The notes beneath the pieces are model-generated. The model was not told the origin of the DNA and searched no databases. It saw only the letters and a program-made list of their open reading frames with translations. Both the position numbers and the translations under genes were made by a program. 64,000 nt of DNA from Cupriavidus sp. D384 (GTDB lineage: Bacteria > Pseudomonadota > Gammaproteobacteria > Burkholderiales > Burkholderiaceae), in contig NZ_BBQI01000006.1 of assembly GCF_001652915.1 (NCBI RefSeq), forward strand, positions 62,001 to 126,000, given 5' to 3'. The first letter of the stretch is position 1. Each line of letters starts with the position of its first letter. Below, in pieces: positions 17,184 to 25,050 of this stretch.

Positions 17184-17813
17184 CTAGGCCGCTTGCGGGG
17201 CTAGCCAGCACCTCACCAACTCGCGAGCCGGTTCAAGGTAGCTCTCGATAGGTTGATTACGGCCGTTGGCGTACCAGTGGCAATAGGCCCCGTGGAACAA
17301 CGCCATCACGGCGCGCGCCATCGGTGCCGGCAGCGGACGCTCAGGCGTACTCAACGCATCCACCAGCACGCGGACGTGTCCTTCCCAGCCCTCGCGGATA
17401 TGCTCGCGCACGGTCTGCGGCGTGGTGGCGGAAAACAGCAGCGCCAGCACCACGCCCTTGGTTTCGGGGTTGCGCGTGAAGTAGTTCGCCACGCGCTCAA
17501 ACACTTCGTCCACGCGCTCCCGGGTTGACTTGCCGACGAGGTCCTCGGGATCCAGCTCCAGTTCGATTTCCTGGAACAGGTTGATGGCGGCTTCGGCCAG
17601 CAGCATGTCCTTGCTGCCGAAATGCCACAGCAGGCTGCTCTTGGCCACGTTGGCCTGGGTCGAGATCTGGTCGAGCGTCACCTCGCTATAGCCGTGCTCG
17701 GCGATCAGCGCCTTGGTGAGCGTGATCACGCGATTGCGGGTCTCCAGCCCCCTGCGGTACTTCGTCGGCCCGGCCGGGGTGGCGACAGCGTCGCCGGTTT
17801 CACTTGCGCTCAT
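17184..17813 (-). CDS. TetR-family regulator of the alkyl sulfate operon
   Basis: 209 residues from the ATG at 17813. A GTG three codons upstream is possible. The N-terminal helix-turn-helix is clear: RNRVITLTKALIAEHGYSEVTLDQI, then ANVAKSSLLWHFGSKDMLL. The C-terminal helical domain (about 75-205) would bind a ligand, plausibly a long-chain acyl or alkyl compound given its neighbours. The gene is divergent from the aldehyde dehydrogenase, alcohol dehydrogenase and alkyl sulfatase operon. The gap holds a 26-bp dyad (17932-17957), so local repression of both directions is likely. Confidence 0.85.
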   Translation of the reverse strand: MSASETGDAVATPAGPTKYRRGLETRNRVITLTKALIAEHGYSEVTLDQISTQANVAKSSLLWHFGSKDMLLAEAAINLFQEIELELDPEDLVGKSTRERVDEVFERVANYFTRNPETKGVVLALLFSATTPQTVREHIREGWEGHVRVLVDALSTPERPLPAPMARAVMALFHGAYCHWYANGRNQPIESYLEPARELVRCWLAPQAA

Positions 17814-17931
17814 CGAACTCACCGATTGAAGGTGTCGCGAATTGTAGCAGCGGCGCCATACGGCCCCTCCGGACTTGCCCTAGGTGCTGCCCTGCGGCCT
17901 TGACACCGGGTTGTCATCCCCACGACACTGA

Positions 17932-17957
17932 AATTGTACTGACTGTTCAGTTTAATT
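17932..17957. promoter_or_regulatory. Candidate TetR operator
   Basis: AATTGTACTGA-CTGT-TCAGTTTAATT is a 26-bp dyad with 9 of 11 arm positions matching and a perfect ACTGA/TCAGT core. It lies 19 bases upstream of the aldehyde dehydrogenase start and about 120 bases upstream of the tetR start. Confidence 0.6.
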
Positions 17958-17975
17958 TCAGGGGTTTTTACTGTG

Positions 17976-19439
17976 ATGATAGCGCCGCACGAAATGGAAA
18001 ACCTGCTCGCCGCGCAGCGTGCGGCGTTTGGCGACATGCCTTATCCGTCACTGGTCATGCGCAAGACCGCCTTGCGCAACCTGCGCGCCGCGGTGCGCCG
18101 GCACGCGAGCCACCTGGCCATTGCGGCCGATCGCGACTTTGGCGGGCGCGCCCATGCCGAGACCATGACGGTCGACGTGCTGCCCTCCGTCCTGCATATC
18201 AACCACCTGCTTGGCAACCTGCGCCGCTGGATGCGGCCCTCGCGCCGGCATGTGGAATTGCTGTTCCTGGGCAATCGCGCCAGCGTCCGCTACCAGCCCA
18301 AGGGGGTGGTCGGCGTGGTGGTGCCGTGGAACTTCCCGATCTACCTGGCGCTGGGTCCGCTGGCCACGGCACTGGCCGCCGGCAATCGCTGCATGATCAA
18401 GACGTCGGAATACGCGCCGCACACCTCGGCCGCGCTGCGCGCGCTGCTGGCCGACGTGTTTGCCGAAGACGAAGTGGCCGTGGTCGAAGGCGATGCCGAC
18501 GTGGCGCGCCAGTTCACCGCCCTGCCGTTCGATCACCTGGTCTTCACTGGGTCTCCCGAGGTGGGCCGGCACGTCATGCGCGCAGCCGCCGAGCACCTGA
18601 CGCCCGTGACGCTGGAACTGGGCGGCAAGTCACCTGCCATCGTGTCGCGCAGCGCCGACCTGTCGACGGCCGCACGCCGCATTGCGCATGGCAAGACCGT
18701 CAACGCGGGCCAGATCTGCGTGGCGCCCGACTACGCGCTGGTGCCCGAAGGCGACGCCACCCGCTTTGCCAACGAAGTCCTGACCCAGGCCGCCAAGCTG
18801 TTCCCGGTCGGCGGCGACGACTACACGTCGGTCATTCATGCGCGCGCCCATCGCCGCATGCAGGAACTGCTGGACAACGCCCGCGCCCATGGCGCCCAAG
18901 TCATGCGGGCAGACATGCCGGAAAACGGCAACCGGATGCCGCTGCACGTCGTGCTGGGCGTCACGCCCCGCATGCGGATCGCGCAGGAAGAAATCTTCGG
19001 CCCGATCCTGCCGGTGTTCACGTACCGCAGCTTTGACGATGTCATCGTGCACGTCCGCGCTGGTACCCGGCCGCTGGCGATGTACTACTTCGGCAAGGAC
19101 AAGGCCGAGACCGAGACGCTGATGCAACGCACCCACGCGGGCGGCGTGACGCTCAACGACTGGGGCTGGCACGTGCTCAATCACGACCTGCCGTTTGGCG
19201 GCACCGGCACCTCGGGCATGGGCAACTACCACGGCGCCGAAGGCTTCCGCGAGCTGTCGCACGCCAAGGCGGTATTCGCCGAGCGCCAGTGGTTTCCGAT
19301 CGAACTGTTCCACCCGCCGTACGGCACGTTCGTCCAGCGGCTGGCGCTGCGCCTGTTCCTTGGCGCCACGCCGTCCGAGCCTGCCCACCGTCCCCACCAA
19401 CCCGCCACGCCCACGCACGCCCCGGCGCGCCAGGACTGA
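17976..19439 (+). CDS. Aldehyde dehydrogenase (coniferyl-aldehyde-dehydrogenase-like)
   Basis: 487 residues from the ATG at 17976 (a GTG precedes it directly). Class 3-like aldehyde dehydrogenase with VVPWNFPIYLALGPLATALAAGN, the catalytic Glu214 in LELGGKSP, catalytic Cys248 in NAGQICVAPDY, EEIFGPILPVF, and the C-terminal NHDLPFGGTGTSGMGNYHG. The C-terminus LALRLFLGA is hydrophobic and could contact the membrane. It oxidises an aldehyde to an acid with NAD(P). The next genes are an AlkJ-like alcohol dehydrogenase and an alkyl sulfatase, so the likely substrate is a fatty aldehyde. First gene of the operon under the TetR dyad. Confidence 0.9.
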   Translation: MIAPHEMENLLAAQRAAFGDMPYPSLVMRKTALRNLRAAVRRHASHLAIAADRDFGGRAHAETMTVDVLPSVLHINHLLGNLRRWMRPSRRHVELLFLGNRASVRYQPKGVVGVVVPWNFPIYLALGPLATALAAGNRCMIKTSEYAPHTSAALRALLADVFAEDEVAVVEGDADVARQFTALPFDHLVFTGSPEVGRHVMRAAAEHLTPVTLELGGKSPAIVSRSADLSTAARRIAHGKTVNAGQICVAPDYALVPEGDATRFANEVLTQAAKLFPVGGDDYTSVIHARAHRRMQELLDNARAHGAQVMRADMPENGNRMPLHVVLGVTPRMRIAQEEIFGPILPVFTYRSFDDVIVHVRAGTRPLAMYYFGKDKAETETLMQRTHAGGVTLNDWGWHVLNHDLPFGGTGTSGMGNYHGAEGFRELSHAKAVFAERQWFPIELFHPPYGTFVQRLALRLFLGATPSEPAHRPHQPATPTHAPARQD

Positions 19440-19468
19440 CCACACCGCTGACCCACACCCTACACATC

Positions 19469-21058
19469 ATGGAATTCGACTACGTTATCGTGGGCGCCGG
19501 ATCAGCCGGCTGCGTGCTGGCCAACCGCCTGAGCGCCGATCCCGCCGTGCGCGTCTGCCTGATCGAGGCCGGCCCGACCGACCGCTCGCCGCTGATCCAC
19601 ACCCCGGCCGGCATCATCGGCATCCTGCCCACGCGCCACGTCAACTGGGCCTTCAAGACCGTGCCGCAGCCGGGCCTGAACGGCCGGCTCGGCTACCAGC
19701 CGCGTGGCAAGACGCTGGGCGGCAGCAGCGCCATCAACGCGATGATCTACATCCGTGGCCATCGCACCGACTATGACGACTGGGCCGCGATGGGCAATGC
19801 CGGCTGGTCCTATGACGAGGTGCTGCCATGGTTCCGCCAGTCCGAGGACTTCTTCGGCGGCGCCAACGCGTTTCACGGTGCCGGCGGCGAACTGAGCGTC
19901 AGCAAGCTTGACGCCCACCCTGCCACGCACGCGTTCATCGAGGCCGGACGCGCGGCGGGCCACAAGGTCAATGCCGACTTCAACGGCGCCGATCAGGAAG
20001 GCGTGGGCCACTATCACGTGACGATCCGCAACGGCCGGCGCTGCAGCGCGGCGGTGGCCTTCCTGCATCCGCTGCGCACGGAGCGTCCCAACCTCACGGT
20101 CATGACCGGCGTGCACGCCACGAACCTGATCCTGCGCGGCAACGTGGCGCAGGGCGTGAGCGTCCGTGCCAAGGGCCGGCCCGTGGACGTGATCGCCAAG
20201 CGCGAGACCATCGTGGCCGCCGGCGCGTTCGGTTCGCCGCAGTTGCTGCTGCTATCCGGCATCGGCGACGAGGCCGCGCTGAAGCCGCACCGCATTCCGC
20301 TGCGCCATGCGCTGCCGGGCGTGGGCCAGGGGCTGGTCGATCATCCCGACTACGTGCTGCCGTACAAGACGAAGGACACGTCGCTGATGGGCCTGTCGCT
20401 GTCCGGCGCCGCCACCATGACGCGCGCGTTCTTCGAGTACCGCAAGCACCAGACCGGCCTGCTGGCCAGCAATTTTGGCGAAGCCGGCGCGTTCCTGCGC
20501 ACGGACCCGGCGCTGGCGCGCCCCGATGTCCAGCTTCACTGGGTGACCGGCATTGTGGACGACCACAACCGCAAGCAGCACCTAGGCCACGGCATGAGCT
20601 GCCACGTCTGCGTGCTGCGCCCGAAGAGCCGCGGATCGGTCGGGCTGCTATCGGCCAACCCGCTTGCGCCGCCGCGCATCGATCCCAACTTCCTCGGCGA
20701 GGACGACGACGTGGCGCGGCTGCTCAAGGGCTACAAGCTCACCCGCGAGATCATGGCCAGCGGACCGATGGCCCGCTATGCGCCGCGCGAGCTTTATGTA
20801 AAGAACGTCCGGTCCGACGACGAGCTGGTGCACCTGCTGCGCCAGCGCACCGACAGCATCTACCACCCGGTGGGCACCTGCCGCATGGGCAACGACGACA
20901 TGGCCGTGGTCGACCATCGCCTGCGCGTGCGCGGCATGGAACGGCTGCGCGTGGTCGATGCCTCGATCATGCCGACGCTCGTGGGCGGCAACACCAATGC
21001 GCCGTCCATCATGATCGGCGAGAAGGGCGCACACATGATCGCGCAGGATTGGCGCTGA
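19469..21058 (+). CDS. GMC-family FAD alcohol dehydrogenase (AlkJ/BetA-like)
   Basis: 529 residues from the ATG at 19469. The frame upstream runs into the aldehyde dehydrogenase gene and is not used. An N-terminal FAD Rossmann motif VIVGAGSAGCVLANRLS opens the protein, followed by GRGKTLGGSSAINAMIYIRG-type GMC signatures (here PRGKTLGGSSAINAM), a GAFGSPQLLLLSGIG signature, and the catalytic His region in YHPVGTCRMG with the C-terminal NTNAPSIMIGEKGA. Of GMC members, the sequence resembles medium/long-chain alcohol dehydrogenases. Role: oxidises the fatty alcohol released by the alkyl sulfatase to the aldehyde, passing electrons to quinone. It lies 29 bases after the aldehyde dehydrogenase. 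Confidence 0.9.
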   Translation: MEFDYVIVGAGSAGCVLANRLSADPAVRVCLIEAGPTDRSPLIHTPAGIIGILPTRHVNWAFKTVPQPGLNGRLGYQPRGKTLGGSSAINAMIYIRGHRTDYDDWAAMGNAGWSYDEVLPWFRQSEDFFGGANAFHGAGGELSVSKLDAHPATHAFIEAGRAAGHKVNADFNGADQEGVGHYHVTIRNGRRCSAAVAFLHPLRTERPNLTVMTGVHATNLILRGNVAQGVSVRAKGRPVDVIAKRETIVAAGAFGSPQLLLLSGIGDEAALKPHRIPLRHALPGVGQGLVDHPDYVLPYKTKDTSLMGLSLSGAATMTRAFFEYRKHQTGLLASNFGEAGAFLRTDPALARPDVQLHWVTGIVDDHNRKQHLGHGMSCHVCVLRPKSRGSVGLLSANPLAPPRIDPNFLGEDDDVARLLKGYKLTREIMASGPMARYAPRELYVKNVRSDDELVHLLRQRTDSIYHPVGTCRMGNDDMAVVDHRLRVRGMERLRVVDASIMPTLVGGNTNAPSIMIGEKGAHMIAQDWR

Positions 21059-21132
21059 GTCCGTCCCACGCCCTCGCCCACACCGAATCACACACAGCAC
21101 TGCAAATTCAACCCCGCAAAGAGGAGACAGAC

Positions 21133-23103
21133 ATGTTTCGCAAATCCGCAGCCATGGGCGCCGTGGCCGCACTGATGTTCGGCAACGCCCTCGCTGCCGG
21201 CACCCCGCCCGCGCCGGGCGATGCCACGCCCGCCACGCAGGCGGCCAACGCCAGCGTCCTGCAGCAACTGCCGTTCGCCGATCGCCAGGACTACGACGAC
21301 GCCCAGCGCGGCTGGATCGGCACGCTGGATGCCGGCGAGATCCGCAACGCGCAGGGTCGCGTGGTGTGGGACCTGAACAGCTACGCCTTCCTGGCCAACC
21401 AGACCGCGCCGGCCACGGTCAACCCGAGCCTGTGGCGCCAGGCCCAGCTCAACCTGAAGCATGGCCTGTTCCAGGTCACGGACCGCATCTACCAGGTCCG
21501 TGGCTTCGATCTGTCGAACATGACGCTGATCGAGGGCGACACCGGGCTGATCGTGATCGACCCGCTGCTGACGTCGGAGACGGCCCGCGCGGCACTTGAT
21601 CTGTACTACAAGCATCGTCCGCGCAAGCCCGTGGTGGCCGTCATCTACACCCACAGCCATGTCGACCATTTTGGCGGCGTGAAGGGCATCGTCGACGAAG
21701 CCGACGTCAAGGCCGGCCGCGTGCGCATCCTGGCCCCCGAGGGCTTCATGGAAGAAGCGGTCAGCGAGAACATCTACGCCGGCAATGCCATGAGCCGCCG
21801 GGCGCAGTACATGTATGGCGCGCTGCTGCCCAAGGGCCCCAGGGGACAGGTCGATGCCGGCCTGGGCAAGACGGTGTCGCTCGGCACCATCACGCTGATC
21901 GCGCCGACAGACCTCGTGGCGAAGTCCGGCGAGACACGCACCATCGATGGCGTGCAGATGGAATTCCAGATGGCGCCCGGCAGCGAGGCCCCGGCCGAGA
22001 TGCTGGTCTACTTCCCGCAATGGAAGGCCCTGTGCGCCGCCGAGGACGCCACCCACAACCTGCATAACCTGTACACCATCCGGGGCGCCCAGGTACGCGA
22101 CGCCAACCAGTGGTGGCGCGCGCTGGACGAAACGGCCGACCGTTTCGGCGCCCGCACCGACGTGCTGTTTGCGCAGCACCATTGGCCCAAGTGGGGCCAG
22201 CAGAACATCTCGGCGTTCCTCGCGCGCCAGCGCGACGGCTACAAGTTCATCCACGACCAGTCGCTGCGCCTGGCCAACCAGGGCTACACGATGACCGAGA
22301 TCGCGGAGCGCCTGAAGATGCCGCCTTCGCTGGCCAGCCAGTGGGATCTGCGCGGCTACTATGGCACCGTCAACCACAACGCCAAGGCCGTGTACCAGCG
22401 CTACCTGGGCTGGTACAGCGGCAATCCGGCCGACCTGCATCCGCTACCGCCGGAGGACGCTGCGCGACGCTACCTGAAGTTCATGGGCGGCGCGGACAAG
22501 GTGCTGGCCCAGGCCAGGGAATCGTACGCGCAGGGGGACTTCCGCTGGGTGGCCGAAGTGGTCAAGCACGTGGTGTTCGCCGACCCGGCCAACCAGGCCG
22601 CCCGCAACCTGGAGGCCGACGCGCTGGAGCAGCTGGGCTACCAGGCCGAATCCGCGTCATGGCGCAGTGCCTACCTGATGGGGGCCTACGAGCTGCGCAA
22701 TGGCGTGCCCAAGACCCAGGCCACGCAGACATCGAGCCCGGACATGGTGCGCGCCATGTCCGATACCATGCTGCTCGACCTGCTGGCGGTCCGTCTGAAC
22801 AGCGACCGCTCGGTGGGCCACGACATGCGTATCAACTGGGTACAACCCGACACTGGCAAGCAGTACGCGTTAAGCGTGGAGAACGCCGTTTTCCTTTACA
22901 AGGCAGGACGCACGTATGCCAACGCCCAGGCCACGCTGACCGCCTCGCGTGCGGTACTGATTGGCACGCTCCTTGGCCAGACGACCCTGCAGGCGGCCGT
23001 GCAGGCAGGCCAGGCAAGGATCGACGGCGACCCTGCGGCGTTGCAGGTGTGGCTCGGGATGTTGGACCAGTTTGACCCCAAGTTCGATTTGGTGACGCCG
23101 TAA
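21133..23103 (+). CDS. sdsA: Alkyl sulfatase (SDS hydrolase)
   Basis: 656 residues from the ATG at 21133 (GAGGAG six bases upstream) with a signal peptide (ends near NALA-AG). Zinc-binding THSHVDHFGG (His174, His176, Asp178, His179), AAEDATHNLHNLY, then the helical dimerisation domain and the SCP2-like domain (from about residue 530, DMVRAMSDTMLLDLLAVRLN). It is collinear with the alkyl sulfatase at 11533-13518 and closely similar through all domains. As the third gene of an operon with alcohol and aldehyde dehydrogenases, it should start the pathway alkyl sulfate to alcohol to aldehyde to fatty acid. Probably periplasmic. Confidence 0.93.
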   Translation: MFRKSAAMGAVAALMFGNALAAGTPPAPGDATPATQAANASVLQQLPFADRQDYDDAQRGWIGTLDAGEIRNAQGRVVWDLNSYAFLANQTAPATVNPSLWRQAQLNLKHGLFQVTDRIYQVRGFDLSNMTLIEGDTGLIVIDPLLTSETARAALDLYYKHRPRKPVVAVIYTHSHVDHFGGVKGIVDEADVKAGRVRILAPEGFMEEAVSENIYAGNAMSRRAQYMYGALLPKGPRGQVDAGLGKTVSLGTITLIAPTDLVAKSGETRTIDGVQMEFQMAPGSEAPAEMLVYFPQWKALCAAEDATHNLHNLYTIRGAQVRDANQWWRALDETADRFGARTDVLFAQHHWPKWGQQNISAFLARQRDGYKFIHDQSLRLANQGYTMTEIAERLKMPPSLASQWDLRGYYGTVNHNAKAVYQRYLGWYSGNPADLHPLPPEDAARRYLKFMGGADKVLAQARESYAQGDFRWVAEVVKHVVFADPANQAARNLEADALEQLGYQAESASWRSAYLMGAYELRNGVPKTQATQTSSPDMVRAMSDTMLLDLLAVRLNSDRSVGHDMRINWVQPDTGKQYALSVENAVFLYKAGRTYANAQATLTASRAVLIGTLLGQTTLQAAVQAGQARIDGDPAALQVWLGMLDQFDPKFDLVTP

Positions 23104-23436
23104 CGGACCATCAACAAGCGCTATGCCTACCCCTGTTACCATCAGCAGCAGGCATAAGCCCGCCCGAGCCAAGCCATGGCATGCTTGCCTCGGTTGGGAG
23201 CTTTTGCCAGTGACAGGGAAAAATAGGCATCCGGTCGCTTTGGGGTTCTCTCCTTCGGACACCCCCGTCCGGATAGAGCGGCCTTTGGTCTGGCCCCAAG
23301 GCCGCCTGCCGCCTGCAAGTAGGCGAGGCGCAAGAGGATAATTTCACTGGAAAACGCGAAGCACTAGTCTCGATCCTCTTTGAGGGCGTTAGCGGAATGC
23401 CAGGCTGCTTGAGCTACATCTGCTGCTCGAACGCCT
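23104..23436. other. Intergenic region after the alkyl sulfatase operon
   Basis: About 330 bases without a supported gene. A small hairpin CGGAC-ACCCC-GTCCG near 23256-23272 and a longer TATGCCT/AGGCATA pair near 23122-23156 may act in transcript ending. Confidence 0.35.
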
Positions 23437-23768
23437 GCCCCAGAGGAACAGGTCCGCGGACGGGCGCTGCGCATCGTCGCGCGCAGTTTGTCGGGCCGAA
23501 GTCAGGCGGATGCCTACCTCGAACTGTTTGAGGGACTGCAGGCTCGCGCCCATGTCCTGCAATGCCTTGATGGCTCTGCCACCAACGGCTGTACATCGCT
23601 TGGATGTGTATTTTATGGCACGCGTATCGGTACTTGGTTTGCTCGCTGTCGCCCTGCAGTAGCGCCCCACTTCGCCAGCCAAGGCGTCGCAGAATTCGCC
23701 CGCTGCAGCCGTGGCGCACGCCGTCCAGACGCCGGCTCCAAAGCCTGACGCCAATGCGGTGGACCCTG
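23437..23768 (-). pseudogene. DUF2092 pseudogene with two deletions and an internal inversion
   Basis: Blocks match the intact DUF2092 locus at 6249-7064. 23437-23461 matches about 6556-6580 (PSADLFLWG). 23462-23500 matches about 6720-6760. 23501-23572 matches about 6827-6899 (AIKALQDMGASLQSLKQFEVG). All three are in the same orientation as the intact gene, with the intervening sequence deleted. 23575-23768 matches the reverse complement of about 6907-7097. It carries the start codon (ATG at 23615, plus strand), a signal peptide MARVSVLGLLAVAL followed by a stop, and the PKPDANAVDP linker. The gene head is therefore inverted in place, with its break exactly between VDP and AIKALQD. It cannot make the protein. 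Confidence 0.75.
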
Positions 23769-23790
23769 GGCGATGGGCGGCCTTCCCTGT

Positions 23791-24312
23791 TCAATCGAGT
23801 GTGCGCGACCCTTGTGGCAGCGGTCCGAGGAACATTCTCCTGAACCGCTCCCGGCCCACCACGCGGATGATCTCTGCGATGACGCAGTACGAGAAAATCA
23901 AGGTCAGCAGCAGGATCTGGATGGCCCAGAAGCGGGGCCAGTTCATTTCGACCAGCAGCGTGTGGTTGGCGGCGGCCAGGCTCGGGGCTTCTTTCCAGTA
24001 TTCGTACAGTCGCTCGAGGTAGTGCACCAACAGCGCCACCAGCGTGTAGATCAGCGTTTTCCAGCCAACATTCCAGATCAGCGGCTTGTCCGGAAACCGG
24101 TTGATGAAGGGCATCATGTTCGCAATCAGTACCGCCTTGCCAAGGATCAGCGCCGCCAACAGGATCGACGCCGACGTCTCCAGCTCGATGCCACTGCTGC
24201 GGACCATCAATGCTCGAATCACTGCGACGATATGAAGCGCCACCAAAAAGAAAATGGTGGGCGGCAGCATCTCCATAAATTCGTGCTTGAGCGTTGCGAT
24301 AACGTTGCTCAT
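23791..24312 (-). CDS. Four-helix integral membrane protein, unknown
   Basis: 173 residues from the ATG at 24312 (GGAGGAGG seven bases upstream). The frame to 24381 is not needed. Four hydrophobic segments are seen at about residues 15-35 (MLPPTIFFLVALHIVAVI), 48-65 (SASILLAALILGKAVLIA), 85-105 (WKTLIYTLVALLVHYL) and 125-148 (FWAIQILLLTLIFSYCVIAEII). The conserved-looking loop NMMPFINRFPDKPLIWNV joins helices two and three. I do not recognise a named family. Its 3' end abuts the rearranged DUF2092 remnant, so the last residues may be new. Confidence 0.65.
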   Translation of the reverse strand: MSNVIATLKHEFMEMLPPTIFFLVALHIVAVIRALMVRSSGIELETSASILLAALILGKAVLIANMMPFINRFPDKPLIWNVGWKTLIYTLVALLVHYLERLYEYWKEAPSLAAANHTLLVEMNWPRFWAIQILLLTLIFSYCVIAEIIRVVGRERFRRMFLGPLPQGSRTLD

Positions 24313-24779
24313 CCGATGACCTCCTCCGAAACCGCTGCGCCCGACTTGCCGTGCGCCCAGTGGCCGTGCCATGCAGTTCATGCCAAGCGTCGCCCACCAG
24401 ATTGATACCCCAACGAATACTTCCAGCTACTTCGCGCCGGCGCAAGTGAATGATTCCGTGAACGGTGATTATTTGTTTCGAGCGGAAATCAATATGCGGC
24501 GCAATAAGCGCTCACAGTCTTTCCAAGGATCGCGTCGAAACGAGGAGAATAAAAGACGAATTCTGCGGCTCGTTGTTCTAATCTTTCTTAATTCGCGTCC
24601 AAATAATAATTCACTTCTAAGTATCTGCCCATGCAGGAATACTGGCAGCAACGTGTTCCTTCGACGCCTCCCAGGCGAGCAATAGAAATGCCCGTTTCGT
24701 CACACGCGGCGACTCCGGAGCGATTCATGGGAGCCGGACGGACCGCGTTATGCTCTGCATCCACTTTCAGGAGGGGAAC
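24313..24779. other. Intergenic stretch, no feature recognised
   Basis: About 467 bases, AT-richer than neighbours from 24440 to 24640, consistent with foreign or decayed DNA. No supported gene. Confidence 0.35.
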
Positions 24780-24947
24780 ATGACTCGCTCGGTAATCGAA
24801 GCTCGCATCGTTGCGATGTTTGGCCATGTCAAGTGTCCGTCTTGTGGCGCGGAACATGGACAGCCATGCCGGTTCGCCAATGATGCTGTCGGGATCCACT
24901 ATCAGCGTCTAGAGGCGGCTGTCAAACAGTCACATAGAAGGGACTGA
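24780..24947 (+). CDS. Small zinc-finger DNA-binding-type protein
   Basis: 55 residues from the ATG at 24780. AGGAGGGG directly upstream fixes the start and excludes the longer frame. The pattern CPSCGAEHGQPCRFAN...GIHYQRLEAA matches the small C-x2-C-x6-C...H zinc-binding module found as a free-standing protein and in phage proteins. Zn ligands would be the three cysteines and the histidine of IHYQR. It lies about 100 bases upstream of a tyrosine recombinase, on the same strand, and may belong to the same mobile unit. The role is not known. Confidence 0.65.
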   Translation: MTRSVIEARIVAMFGHVKCPSCGAEHGQPCRFANDAVGIHYQRLEAAVKQSHRRD

Positions 24948-24990
24948 AATAATGTGCCCAACCCCTCGGCAACATTCCGAAATGTAGGTA

Positions 24991-25014
24991 CAGAGATAAG
25001 AGTTATTATCTCTG
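24991..25014. promoter_or_regulatory. Dyad upstream of the recombinase gene
   Basis: CAGAGATAA-GAGTTA-TTATCTCTG, perfect 9-bp arms with a 6-bp centre, 37 bases upstream of the integrase start. It could be an operator or a recombinase arm/core site. Confidence 0.5.
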
Positions 25015-25050
25015 TGCTAATGTCTTGGTACGTAACTCGCTCCACACAAA

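Noticed and set aside
21088-22440. 450-residue minus-strand frame
   Set aside because: Antisense to the alkyl sulfatase; no family features.
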